DNA of 64,000 nucleotides from Nitrosospira briensis (GTDB taxonomy: Bacteria > Pseudomonadota > Gammaproteobacteria > Burkholderiales > Nitrosomonadaceae): the NCBI RefSeq assembly GCF_900115125.1, contig NZ_FOVJ01000002.1:124001-188000 (forward strand), given 5' to 3'. Shown here in pieces: positions 29,048-37,519 of the stretch. The position numbers and the translations under genes are program-made. The notes under the pieces are model-generated. The model was not told the origin of the DNA, made no database searches, and worked only from the letters and a program-made list of their open reading frames with translations. The number at the start of each line of letters is the position of its first letter. Position 1 is the stretch's first letter.

Positions 29048-29731
29048 TTATTGGGCTTCCCACAATTGCTGGGCTTTGGCTCGGTCGAAAGGAGCCAAAA
29101 CAGCTTTCTGAATGACAACCTCTCGTAAAGCTGGAAATCTAGCTCTGAACTCTGGTACATCGGTTTCAAACTGATCAGTGATCTCGATATCGAAGGTCCC
29201 CCCGGAAAAACCCGTTACCGCCTGATCAATCAAGGGAATAGGGAACCCGGCTCTAAACTCGTTCCCAATACGTTCGCGAACGGTGGCATTTACACGCCCT
29301 AAATAAAAAATCCCTGGCACAGCCGATTTCATCTCCGCGTGAAGAGGCAGAAAGAAATTTCCTCTTACCGGAAAGACACCGCTGAAACCAGTTAAGCCTC
29401 TGAGCAGATAGTTTCCCTTTTCAAGCTCCAAGCGAAAGAAATAGCTGTTACCCAATTCGGGAGAGTCAGGCTCATTCTTGGCCTTATCGTCCATAGTAAA
29501 AGTAATGTGCTCGCTTCTCTGGCTTGCTCCTTCTTTCTCGACACTCAGCAAAATCACTTTTGGTTGATAACTCGGGCGGTAAGAATTTTTTAACGTAGCG
29601 GTCATAAGGAATATAGGCTTTGTTGTGCTGGTCACTGTCTCCGTGTCTTTATGAAAAGCCATCTTGGTCGCGCAACCCCCGAGAATTAAAGCGACAGCAA
29701 CGAAGAAAGGAGCAAAGAGTTTAAAAGACAT
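29048..29731 (-). CDS. Uncharacterised lipoprotein
   Basis: I do not recognise the family. The 227-residue product starts with a lipoprotein signal, MSFKLFAPFFVAVALILGGC, with the lipobox LGGC at residue 20, so it should be membrane-anchored and, without Asp at +2, probably outer-membrane. The mature part looks like a beta-rich domain (FFRLELEKGNYLLRGLTGF) followed by a helical C-terminus rich in Ala, Arg and Gln. No catalytic motif is visible. It is flanked by long non-coding stretches and appears to be transcribed alone. Confidence 0.65.
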   Translation of the reverse strand: MSFKLFAPFFVAVALILGGCATKMAFHKDTETVTSTTKPIFLMTATLKNSYRPSYQPKVILLSVEKEGASQRSEHITFTMDDKAKNEPDSPELGNSYFFRLELEKGNYLLRGLTGFSGVFPVRGNFFLPLHAEMKSAVPGIFYLGRVNATVRERIGNEFRAGFPIPLIDQAVTGFSGGTFDIEITDQFETDVPEFRARFPALREVVIQKAVLAPFDRAKAQQLWEAQ

Positions 29732-29818
29732 TTGACTTCCCCTACGGAGTTGGTCTAGAACCAGAGTTGCGTTTAATGGGAGAGATGTAAAAAGTTTACG
29801 AAAGAACCGGCGAGTGAT

Positions 29819-29956
29819 CTAGGCAGGTCCGGCAAGTACTCGGGTGTCAAAAAGCGGTAAGACTATCCGTTTTCTTGCCCACCGCTTCACGCGCAACTCC
29901 GCATTCAGCAAGCGAAACACTTGATCGCGCGTGAGAATACGAAAAAGCGGAACATC
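29819..29956 (-). pseudogene. Possible protein remnant without a start codon
   Basis: A 46-codon stop-to-stop frame reads ADVPLFRILTRDQVFRLL then NAELRVKRWARKRIVLPLFD. The sequence has normal protein composition and ends in TAG, but has no start codon. It may be the tail of a decayed gene. No family was recognised, and chance is not excluded. Confidence 0.2.
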
Positions 29957-30030
29957 GGCTCAGCTTGGAAAGTATCCTGAATTCTTTGGTCATTTTCAGC
30001 CCTAAGATGTGGAGTTCTGCTCAGCATAAA

Positions 30031-30051
30031 AAACCCGCATACAGCGGGTTT
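30031..30051 (-). terminator. Intrinsic terminator of the PEP-CTERM gene
   Basis: An 8-bp perfect stem AAACCCGC/GCGGGTTT with a 5-base loop is followed on the minus strand by a run of T. It starts 16 bases after the stop of the PEP-CTERM gene, the right place to end its transcript. Confidence 0.85.
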
Positions 30052-30066
30052 CTTCACTACTTCACG

Positions 30067-30735
30067 CTACTTGTTTTTATTTTGCTTTCGCCGCGCCATA
30101 AAACCCATCAGGCCAAGCCCCGCCAGAAACATCGCATATGTTTCAGGTTCCGGGACAACTCCAGCCACGGGAGTCTGGACCAAGGAAAACGTATACGCGT
30201 TGCCTGCACCAGGATCAGGAATGTTTAAACTGAAGTATCCTTCCTCGATGTACGCTCCCGCCTTTAACTCTCCAGTGAAATTAAGATCGCGGGGGCCAGT
30301 CGGCTCAAAAGGAGCAGCCTGGGCTTTGGATGGCGAATCAAGCGTGAAGCCCGGAGGCAGCTCAGGCGCGAAGATATTATCTTCCGCGTCAAAGTAGTTG
30401 AATGTTACGTTACTGGCCGGGCCGCTTGCGGACTCATCAAGATGAAAGTGAAAGTTGGAAAAAGCAGCTGAGGTGCCATTGCCAATCGTCTCATATACGT
30501 GATGCTCACGATCCCCCCCCTCGGCGTGACCAACGGTAAATGTCAGAGTGATAGGATCAACACTAGCATATGTGCTCGACAAGTACGAAAAACTAGGAGG
30601 GCTTTCCTCAAGAGAAAATGACCCCAATCCAGGTCCACTCGCTGTGACATTGGTGACGACGGAAGAAGCGGTTGCGGTAGCAACCGATCCTCCAAAAGCC
30701 ATGGCAACTAGTAGAGATTTTGTTGTTGCGTTCAT
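30067..30735 (-). CDS. PEP-CTERM sorting-domain protein
   Basis: This 222-residue exported protein has a signal peptide (MNATTKSLLVAMAFGGSVATATA). Its mature domain is Ser/Gly/Pro-rich and beta-strand-rich. The C-terminus is a complete PEP-CTERM tripartite tail: VVPEPETYAMFLAGLGLMGF, then MARRKQNKNK. The tail directs the protein to an exosortase (EpsH/XrtA type), which cleaves it and transfers it to the outer surface, often together with exopolysaccharide. No exosortase is in this window. A strong site, TTAGGAGT, precedes the ATG. The mature domain itself belongs to no family I can name. A clear terminator follows. Confidence 0.85.
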   Translation of the reverse strand: MNATTKSLLVAMAFGGSVATATASSVVTNVTASGPGLGSFSLEESPPSFSYLSSTYASVDPITLTFTVGHAEGGDREHHVYETIGNGTSAAFSNFHFHLDESASGPASNVTFNYFDAEDNIFAPELPPGFTLDSPSKAQAAPFEPTGPRDLNFTGELKAGAYIEEGYFSLNIPDPGAGNAYTFSLVQTPVAGVVPEPETYAMFLAGLGLMGFMARRKQNKNK

Positions 30736-30962
30736 TATTTACTCCTAAAGGTTAATTTCCCTCTTGTTACTTGTACCAATTGTGGAAGGAAGTTCCTACA
30801 GGTCGGCATCTTGTTATCAGTTATATCGTTGACATCTTTCACACCAAGTTTAGATTTGATGAAGGTTGCTGCTGAGTTTACTGTCACGCATCCTTGCTGG
30901 GTTCTGCCGACGGAACAGACATAATCCAGCCCCTCAAGGTCCTGACCAACATACGATTGCAT
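30735..30962 (-). CDS. Small open frame overlapping the PEP-CTERM start
   Basis: The 75-residue frame ends in TAATG, sharing bases with the ATG of the PEP-CTERM gene, an arrangement that allows translational coupling. The product has four Cys and no recognisable family, signal peptide or membrane segment. Its own ribosome site is weak. It could be a real leader gene, or the decayed 3' end of an older gene. Coding potential is unproven. Confidence 0.3.
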   Translation of the reverse strand: MQSYVGQDLEGLDYVCSVGRTQQGCVTVNSAATFIKSKLGVKDVNDITDNKMPTCRNFLPQLVQVTRGKLTFRSK

Positions 30963-31208
30963 CTCATATCAATTAGCTCTTCCCGTCCCTTTTTTTAAAT
31001 TTCCGTGACGATACCGTATCGTCTTTAAGCGGGCAAGCTTATCCTTGAGAAGCATTATCTATTTCCCCCACACGAATTCTAAAGATCGCGCGAAGAGATT
31101 AGCACTCTCCTCCTTCAGTCTTTCACTCCCGCCCACCATCTAGAAACTGACAGGATCCGGTTCGTCCCTTGGGTCCGGCACTTCCTTCTCAGTGCTGGAT
31201 CAAATAGC

Positions 31209-31319
31209 TCATTTTTTGCGGCGAACCATGAAACCTGTAAGCCCGAGCCCAGCCAGCAACATCGTATAAATCTCTGGCTCCAGAACGGGAGAAAGCAGTA
31301 GGCATGGCCATTGTTCTCC
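31209..31319 (-). pseudogene. PEP-CTERM gene remnant (tail only)
   Basis: A 36-codon stop-bounded frame ends with PVLEPEIYTMLLAGLGLTGF and then MVRRKK, a well-kept PEP-CTERM tail closely similar to that of the intact gene 500 bases away. A TAA lies directly upstream in frame. No start codon, signal peptide or mature domain remains, so only the sorting tail of a lost paralogue survives. Confidence 0.75.
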
Positions 31320-31506
31320 TTATCCCCTACAAACAGTTTCCGTAAGTCGTAATATGAATTCGTGCGAAGCAGCGGGACGTACTTGCAACCAAGTAGAGCG
31401 TTACGGCCCGATTAACGGAGGTATCATTCCACGTCAATTGCATTAATGGATCAGCCCGCTTTTTACCACCTCATCTGTCTCCCGCATGGTGTATTTCGAA
31501 ACCACC

Positions 31507-31830
31507 TCATCCTTTGAACATGACTACAAGCTCTTTGGTTTTTACGTCAGCACCGCTTGAAAACAAGCCGACAAGCGGGATGAAGTTTTGAGCTTGGGGA
31601 GTTGCTCGCGCATGCTTGTAAGTCCAGATCTCGTTGCCCGCATCGGTAAAGCTGACAACGGAAGGCTGCCCCAGAGCAGCAATAACCTGGTTTTTGGTGG
31701 TCCTGCCTTCCGTTATTCGCTGCGAAATTGTCGATTGAGTATGGTCTTTCAATTTTTCGTTTCCAGCCGTTGCGCAGCCAGCCAATAAAATAACCACAGC
31801 TGCACCTGCAAAACCTTTTACTATTTTCAT
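31507..31830 (-). CDS. SmpA/OmlA (BamE-like) domain lipoprotein
   Basis: This 107-residue lipoprotein has signal MKIVKGFAGAAVVILLAGC and lipobox LAGC. The mature part matches the small SmpA/OmlA fold, with ITEGRTTKNQVIAALGQPS (helix and turn) followed by DAGNEIWTYKHARA. BamE itself belongs to the outer-membrane protein assembly complex, but many SmpA/OmlA-type lipoproteins have other or unknown roles, and the short length and accessory context suggest this is not the main BamE. A good ribosome site, GGAGGATAGGA, precedes the ATG. Confidence 0.75.
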   Translation of the reverse strand: MKIVKGFAGAAVVILLAGCATAGNEKLKDHTQSTISQRITEGRTTKNQVIAALGQPSVVSFTDAGNEIWTYKHARATPQAQNFIPLVGLFSSGADVKTKELVVMFKG

Positions 31831-32071
31831 TTCCTATCCTCCAATGGAACTTCGTTAAAGCAGCTTTATAACTATCGCTAATTGATGCTGTGAATCGGCG
31901 TCATGTTTAAAGTGCGTTCATCGCCTCCTCCTAGATTTAAAACGTATCGGATACTGCAGGGCCTAAAGCTGTAGTGGGCCACAAGAAAGACAGGGGCATA
32001 ATGGCGCTTAGGGTAGGGAGACTCATCAAAATGATGATGCGAGAAATAAAACCGCTCGATATAGTTACACC

Positions 32072-33442
32072 ATGAACCTTCGTCAAAAAATTATCCTGTT
32101 TGCGGTTCTGCCGATGATGCTGGCCTTATGTGCGATCGCGCTGACAGTACGCCACCATGCAATATCTTTGTCCCAACAGCAGCGGGAGGTTATCAAGCCG
32201 GCCTATCTCGCCATGAAGGATGCTGAACTCAAGAATTATGTAGAATATGCCAAAAGAATAATAGCTCATCTGCAGGAAACCAGCAGAACGGATGCTGAAG
32301 CCATGGAGAAAGCCAAGACCATTCTGGAGAAGATGGATGATGGGAAGGATAGCTACTTTTTTGTATACGACCTGCAAGGGACCCTGCTCGCGCATCCAAA
32401 GCATGCGGAGTCAGTGGGAGAGAGCCTCTGGGAACTTCAGGACTCGACGGGCAAATTCATCATCCAGGATCTGATCCGCATCGCGCGGGAAGGAAGTGGA
32501 TATGAAACCTACGTCTGGCCTAAATTTTCAACTGGAAGTAGCGACCCCAAGCCTAAGCGAGCTTATGTTACTGCAGTGCCAGAGTGGCGCTGGATGATCG
32601 GCACAGGGGTGTATCTCGACGATGTAGATAAGGCCCTGGCAGAGATTGATTCACAGGTATCACGCAATATCGAGAACACGATGTTCTGGATCGCCGGTAT
32701 CGCTTTCCTCGCGGCCGTCGTAATATTCCTGGGCCTAATCAGCAACATCAGGGAGCGAACGGTACTGGATGATCGGCTTGGGGAAGCCAACACTAATCTT
32801 GCAGTATTGACGCAACGACTAATAATTGCGCGAAAAGAAGAAAGCGAGAGAATTCGAAATTTACATGACGGCATTCAATCGATGCTCACGGCAATAAAAA
32901 TGAATATTGAGATTGCCTTGTTCAAGTTGCCCAAAACCTCCCAGTTATCCAGGGAGTGCGCTCCCTTCAAGTCAGCAGCCAAGCTACTGGGAGGAACCCT
33001 TGGTGACCTGCGCAAAATAATCAAAGGCACCTCGATTATCGATCCCAACCTGTCCCTGACTGATCAATTAAATAAACTGACTCTTGACATGTCCACTGTT
33101 AGTACGCCGATTACGTTTACTGTAACAGGCGAGATAAAAGATTTGTCTTTGAATGCCAAGGAAGCTCTTTTTATGACCACAAAACCGGCCCTAGAGAACA
33201 TCCTCAAGCATGCAGCGGCCCAGCACGCATTCGTGCGCCTGGAAGGCATGCCGGATTGTGTAAAGCTGGAGATTTGCGATGATGGAAAGGGTTTTGATGT
33301 AGGGCAGGCCCACAATAATCCGGATTCAGGTATGGGCTTGTTCAGCATGAAAGAGCGCCTGAAGGCAATGGGAGGGGAATTGACGGTTGCCTCCTCGCCC
33401 GATGATGGCACGTGCCTGGTCGCTACGGTTCCTTATCGTTAA
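32072..33442 (+). CDS. Cache-domain sensor histidine kinase (NarL-type partner)
   Basis: The 456-residue protein has an N-terminal membrane helix, a single Cache periplasmic sensor domain (about 35-200; SYFFVYDLQGTLLAHPKH, WRWMIGTGVYLDDVD), a second helix (FWIAGIAFLAAVVIFLGL) and a cytoplasmic kinase. The dimerisation/phosphoacceptor helix has RIRNLHDGIQSMLTA with the likely His at residue 265, as in the HisKA_3 group. The HATPase domain shows ILKHAAAQHA (N box), EICDDGKGFDVG (G1) and GMGLFSMKERLKAMGGEL (G2). It is followed 9 bases later by its response regulator. Cache domains of this type often bind small organic acids, but the ligand is not known here. Confidence 0.92.
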   Translation: MNLRQKIILFAVLPMMLALCAIALTVRHHAISLSQQQREVIKPAYLAMKDAELKNYVEYAKRIIAHLQETSRTDAEAMEKAKTILEKMDDGKDSYFFVYDLQGTLLAHPKHAESVGESLWELQDSTGKFIIQDLIRIAREGSGYETYVWPKFSTGSSDPKPKRAYVTAVPEWRWMIGTGVYLDDVDKALAEIDSQVSRNIENTMFWIAGIAFLAAVVIFLGLISNIRERTVLDDRLGEANTNLAVLTQRLIIARKEESERIRNLHDGIQSMLTAIKMNIEIALFKLPKTSQLSRECAPFKSAAKLLGGTLGDLRKIIKGTSIIDPNLSLTDQLNKLTLDMSTVSTPITFTVTGEIKDLSLNAKEALFMTTKPALENILKHAAAQHAFVRLEGMPDCVKLEICDDGKGFDVGQAHNNPDSGMGLFSMKERLKAMGGELTVASSPDDGTCLVATVPYR

Positions 33443-33451
33443 GTTTTATTT

Positions 33452-34120
33452 ATGCCCTCTGCCCATATGTCCAATAAAGAACCTGTCCACATATTGATCG
33501 TCGACGACCATCCCATGCTTGTTCAGGGATTGTCAGATGGCCTGAGTACCGTACCCAATTTTAACGTAGTAGCCGCAGCCAACACTCTGGCTGAAGCACG
33601 CGAGCTCGCACAATCCACCACGCTCCACCTAGCAATAATCGATCTCTTTCTACCTGATGGTAACGGCATTAATCTGGCCATGGAGTTCGGCACAAACTAC
33701 CCTGACGTGCCCCTTTTGATTTACACCAGCAATAACGATCCCCGGGTTGTGACAGAAGCCAGGAATGCAGGTGCAAGAGGATATTTATTGAAGGGCGCCG
33801 ACCTTCAGAGGTTAATTCTGGCCGTAGAGGTTGTACTTGCTGGCGGTATTTACCTTGACCGTGATTTACCAAAAAGCAAAAGAATAGAACCGGCACCAAA
33901 ACTAACCCCAACTGAAGATAAGGTCATGCGTAGATTTGCCCGATGGATGACGAATAAGGAGGTCAGCAAGGATCTCAACATAAAACTGGTTACCGTGAGA
34001 TGTCATCGCACCAATATCATGTGGAAGCTGGGTTTATATAATACGCCTCAGCTTTACCGAGAGGCCATAAAACGCTATGGGAACCCCGATGACCCAAACT
34101 ATATTTGGGTTGATCTATAA
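33452..34120 (+). CDS. LuxR/NarL-family response regulator
   Basis: The 222-residue protein has a receiver domain (about 10-125) with the acidic pair in ILIVDDHPML, phosphoacceptor Asp 64 in AIIDLFLPDGNG, Thr/Ser in LLIYTSNN and Lys in GYLLKGA. The C-terminal HTH (about 150-205) reads LTPTEDKVMRRFARWMTNKE and then TVRCHRTNIMWKLGL, the NarL/FixJ arrangement. An internal ATG five codons on (MSNKEPVH) is an alternative start. It is co-transcribed with the Cache histidine kinase. Targets are unknown, but the pair is embedded among PEP-CTERM genes and their fragments. Confidence 0.92.
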   Translation: MPSAHMSNKEPVHILIVDDHPMLVQGLSDGLSTVPNFNVVAAANTLAEARELAQSTTLHLAIIDLFLPDGNGINLAMEFGTNYPDVPLLIYTSNNDPRVVTEARNAGARGYLLKGADLQRLILAVEVVLAGGIYLDRDLPKSKRIEPAPKLTPTEDKVMRRFARWMTNKEVSKDLNIKLVTVRCHRTNIMWKLGLYNTPQLYREAIKRYGNPDDPNYIWVDL

Positions 34121-34177
34121 GTCCATGCAACTCCCGCCAGCGTGCTGTAGTGTGTAGGTACGGATTATCTGAATTGA

Positions 34178-34753
34178 AAGGCCTGCGTCTGCCACGGCGC
34201 CTATGTTTCCCTGGACGACGAGGGGGATGGCAGCAGCACCGCTAACAATGGCCTCCAATCGGCTTTCACATTCGAATTGGGAGAAGGCGGGGCGTTTACT
34301 TTCTCTTTTGACGCGCGCGCATACCTGGAGGCTTGGTCCGCGAATGATGAGGTATTCCCGACTGCGGCTTCATCAGCGTATAACCTCACCTTCACTATCG
34401 ACGACCTGGAGGCTGGTGCAAACATCGTAACTTGGGCCCCAGACGGTCCGGGCGGCTCGCTTGGTACCGGAATTGTTTCTGAGATTGATCCATTCAGCCT
34501 GAACGACAACGTTGGCAGAAACGCACCATTCAATGGAACGAGCTTCAGAGGTGACAGCGAGGGTGTTGCATTTGTGGGAACATGGAGCGGCACGACTATT
34601 CCACTGCTGGCAAACAACACTTATCAATTAACCATTAGATCATCCGCCGAGGCTGACGCCCGGGAGGTGGTGGCCCTGCCAGAGCCGGCGACCGTGGCTT
34701 TGATGGGATTAGGTATGCTGGGGCTAGGTCTGAGCCGTCGTCGCCGCTCTTAA
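34178..34753 (+). pseudogene. PEP-CTERM protein gene lacking its 5' end
   Basis: A 191-codon frame follows an in-frame TGA. It has good protein character throughout (AYVSLDDEGDGSSTANNG; FTFELGEGGAFTFSFDARAY) and ends in a complete sorting tail, VALPEPATVALMGLGMLGLG then LSRRRRS. The only possible starts are internal (TTG at 34277) and would give a product with no signal peptide, which a PEP-CTERM protein needs for export. The most economical reading is a gene that lost its promoter and signal-peptide region. The tail differs from that of the other two copies, so it came from a different paralogue. Confidence 0.7.
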
Positions 34754-34782
34754 AACAGCAATGAATCAGCTACAGGAAAGGG

Positions 34783-34812
34783 AGAGAAGGGAGCGATCCA
34801 GCTCCCTTCTCT
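34783..34812 (+). terminator. Hairpin after the truncated PEP-CTERM gene
   Basis: A perfect 12-bp stem, AGAGAAGGGAGC/GCTCCCTTCTCT, has a 6-base loop. It lies 30 bases after the stop. No T-run follows, so it may be an mRNA-stabilising hairpin as much as a terminator. Confidence 0.6.
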
Positions 34813-35157
34813 AATGCGGCAAGCATACCTAGTCGTCCCTGAAAAACCCTATTTCCAATTAAACAGCCCGCATTAATTGAAGGCGGTCAGGATATTGTTT
34901 TTGTACAAGTCGGTCCATTCGTCCCGGAATTAAGGCGCGAAAGCGCCAGGCGGTGCAGAATCTTGCTCAAGACCCGGGGCGATTCCCTCCCTCAGCGAAT
35001 GTTAACGCTGAATTTGCTAAGGGGATTTAAATCCTGTATCCAGATGGCCGGGTTGGACGGCCAAAACGGTACAGCAACTTCTCTTTCTTTGACTCGATTG
35101 AGATATGAATTGAACACGAAACCAAAAGGGTAGAGGAATCAACCATAAGGAAAAAGC

Positions 35158-35289
35158 ATGGTATGTTCAATCAGGCAGGATGTAATCCGTCTTGCAGGAG
35201 AGAGGATGACGAAGATTGCTATTGCTGGTCAACCAAGCATTGCGGAAGCCACCGTATACCGGATACTCGCAGCAAAGCAAAAATCTTAA
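35158..35289 (+). CDS. Small open frame with HTH-like segment
   Basis: A 43-residue frame starts at an ATG preceded by ATAAGGAAAAAGC and ends in TAA. The C-terminal half, AGQPSIAEATVYRILAAKQK, resembles the recognition helix of transposase or resolvase HTH domains. Its closeness to IS3-type debris suggests a transposase-derived fragment and not an independent gene. Confidence 0.25.
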   Translation: MVCSIRQDVIRLAGERMTKIAIAGQPSIAEATVYRILAAKQKS

Positions 35290-35459
35290 TCCGTATCTTA
35301 GTAGTAGGTGGTTGCCCGTTGGAAGTCGATGGATTTGCCGCATGAGGCCTAAAACATCGCAAGCTTCACCGCACAAACAAAAATAATCTTAGTGACGTGG
35401 TCTTCTGCCTGCTCTCTAACTATTTAGATAAATTTCTTTGCAACTGCGCCTGAACGGGT

Positions 35460-35531
35460 AACCCTATACGTTTGGTAAAAGGGATTGCGGAGAGCTTCAA
35501 TGGCAAATTGCGTCACGAATGCTTTGGTACT
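35460..35531 (+). pseudogene. IS3-family transposase (integrase) C-terminal fragment
   Basis: The translated segment GIAESFNGKLRHECFG matches the well-known C-terminal core motif of IS3-family OrfB integrases (typically ESFNG-LR-EC). The fragment is cut off upstream and runs into the end of the ABC transporter gene. No inverted repeats were found. Confidence 0.6.
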
Positions 35532-35562
35532 ATGCTCATGGAACCCGCGCCTGCTCGACCAT

Positions 35563-37398
35563 TCATCGCCCGTCGCCCGGTTCAAGCAACCTGCGCGCAA
35601 ATGCTGGATAAGCGCCCCTTCTTGCTAGTAATTCCTGGTGACTCCCGCTTTCAACAATGCGGCCGTGATCCAACAGGACGACGCGATCGGCTTTTTCAAC
35701 CGTGGCTAAACGATGCGCGATAACAAGCGTGGTACGCCCTTCCATGACAGCGTCCAACGCTGCCTCCACATGATGCATGGGTTCAGAGTCCATCGTCTCG
35801 AATGCCTCGTCCAGAAGCAGGACAGGCGAATTTTTCAGCAGGGCGCGGGCTATGGCGATGCGCAAGCGCTGCCCGCCATCAAGGTTTACCCCCTGCTCCC
35901 CTACCAGGGTTTGCAATCCCTCCGGCATTTGCCGGATGAATTCCGATGCGTGGGCGGACAGGGCTGCGGCAGTGACCATACCTTCTGTAGCGCGGCTCAT
36001 GACACCGTATGCAATGTTGGCTGCGATCGTATCATTGAATATTGCCGTGTCTGCGGATACAAACGAAATATTGGCGCGCAGGCTGGCCAGCCTGAGGTTC
36101 TTCAAGTCGTGGCCATCAAGCAGTATCCTTCCCGACGAGGGGTTCACGAAACGCGCCACCAATCTGGCAAGAGCAACCGTGCTACCCCTTAAACCCATCA
36201 GCGCCACCTTCTCACCTGGCTGTATGGTCAGAGTGACGTCCCGCAGCACGGAATAGGACGCTGCACCGTGCTCGAGGTGAACTTCAGAGCCAGCTTTCGG
36301 ATCAACTTTGGGGTCAGCTTCGGAATTTTTTTCCCGGCCGGGGCGGTGGTGAAAACTGATCTGCTCGAGTTTCAATTCGCCCCGCGCACGCTCAATGCTA
36401 ATTGTCCCCGTGTCCGGCTCAGTTTCCTGATCCAGCAGCCAAAACACCGGTTCAGCGTTAGCCAGACCAAGATGCAAGGCCTCTTTCACACCTGCAACAC
36501 GCTTGACCGGCGCAATCAGCATCAGCATTGCGGCGACGAGAGAAGCAAAGCCACCTGCGGTAATCTCATCGGAGGACGCTTGCTGAGCGGTGATATAGAT
36601 AATAATCGCCAGCGAAACCGCGGTAGTTATCTGTATCAGCGGAACATGGAGAGATGCCATAGCCATCTGTTTCATGACAAGACGGGACACCTCCTCTGCT
36701 TGCTCTTTCATTCGTTGATGCTCATAATTTTCGCCACCGTGAAGCTTGACCACCCACTGGTTTTCGACGGAATCCTTCAGTACCGGGGTGAGGCCATCCG
36801 TTATCTGCCCGGCTTTCAATTCCATTGTATGCAGCCGCTTCGTTATTAACCGCAGGATCAGCACAGCCGCTGATATTATCAATAACGCCAGCAGGGAAAA
36901 TTCCCAGTCAAGATAAAACATCCATCCCAACAATCCGAGAATGGTAAATGTGTCCTTGACCATCACGGTTACCAGGCCGGTAAAAGTACGCGCGAGCTGA
37001 CTCGTACCGGATGTGATTCCCAAAACAGGATTATATTCCGCATGGCCGTCGCAATAGCGCCCCGGCAAGGCCAGCAACTTGTCGAACATTTTCATTCGCA
37101 GATCCATCACCAGTTTGTTGCCTACCCAGTTGATCGTATAGGCGCCTATGTGGCCCGCCACGCCCCGCACGGTAAATATGCCGACGATTCCCAGCAGGAT
37201 CAGTTGCATCAGTTCCAGATTCTTGCCGGTAATGACACCATCCACCATCGACAGCACCAGGGCGGCCAGCATCGGCATGGTTGCGGCCATCGCAATCATG
37301 CAGGTTAGTGCAACTGTGAGAGCATCCCAATAGGGGGCGATATATTTCATCAGCCACAGGCATAACTGGCGGCCGGTGATGGTTTGCATGTTTTGCAT
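35563..37398 (-). CDS. MsbA-like ABC transporter with degenerate ATPase motifs
   Basis: This 611-residue ABC half-transporter resembles MsbA (lipid A flippase) in its six-helix N-terminal half and its overall nucleotide-binding domain. The ATPase site is altered at several invariant places. Walker A reads ALMGLRGSTVALARLVARF, with no Lys and a shortened loop. The Q-loop position is Ala (FVSADTAIFNDT, usually VSQ). The signature is VNLDGGQRLRIAIARAL (LDGGQ for LSGGQ). Walker B (VLLLDEA) and the switch His (VIAHRLATVEKADR) are kept. An extra hydrophilic segment rich in DPK lies before the first strand (about 353-378). ATP hydrolysis by a homodimer is unlikely; it may need another half-transporter or act without transport. 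Confidence 0.85.
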   Translation of the reverse strand: MQNMQTITGRQLCLWLMKYIAPYWDALTVALTCMIAMAATMPMLAALVLSMVDGVITGKNLELMQLILLGIVGIFTVRGVAGHIGAYTINWVGNKLVMDLRMKMFDKLLALPGRYCDGHAEYNPVLGITSGTSQLARTFTGLVTVMVKDTFTILGLLGWMFYLDWEFSLLALLIISAAVLILRLITKRLHTMELKAGQITDGLTPVLKDSVENQWVVKLHGGENYEHQRMKEQAEEVSRLVMKQMAMASLHVPLIQITTAVSLAIIIYITAQQASSDEITAGGFASLVAAMLMLIAPVKRVAGVKEALHLGLANAEPVFWLLDQETEPDTGTISIERARGELKLEQISFHHRPGREKNSEADPKVDPKAGSEVHLEHGAASYSVLRDVTLTIQPGEKVALMGLRGSTVALARLVARFVNPSSGRILLDGHDLKNLRLASLRANISFVSADTAIFNDTIAANIAYGVMSRATEGMVTAAALSAHASEFIRQMPEGLQTLVGEQGVNLDGGQRLRIAIARALLKNSPVLLLDEAFETMDSEPMHHVEAALDAVMEGRTTLVIAHRLATVEKADRVVLLDHGRIVESGSHQELLARRGAYPAFARRLLEPGDGR

Positions 37399-37519
37399 GG
37401 ATGCGCAGGCGGTATCGGAGGAAACATTCCCCGTAGCCGGGAAAACCGTATTATGTCACCTGGCTCCGTGCGCGATAAGGTGGATAGCGAAGTTGATCAC
37501 GGCCCAACTTCGGCCAGCC

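Larger units (their letters stand above)
34813..35562. other. Accessory intergenic region with transposon debris
   Basis: This 750-base stretch has no full-length gene. It holds a 43-codon open frame (35158-35289) and a fragment of an IS3-type transposase (about 35460-35531), described separately. The rest shows no recognisable family, RNA or inverted repeat ends. Confidence 0.5.

Noticed and set aside
28852-29169. 105-codon frame on the minus strand overlapping the 3' end of the lipoprotein gene
   Set aside because: It is an out-of-frame shadow of the lipoprotein gene, with Lys/Arg/Ser-rich composition and no family.
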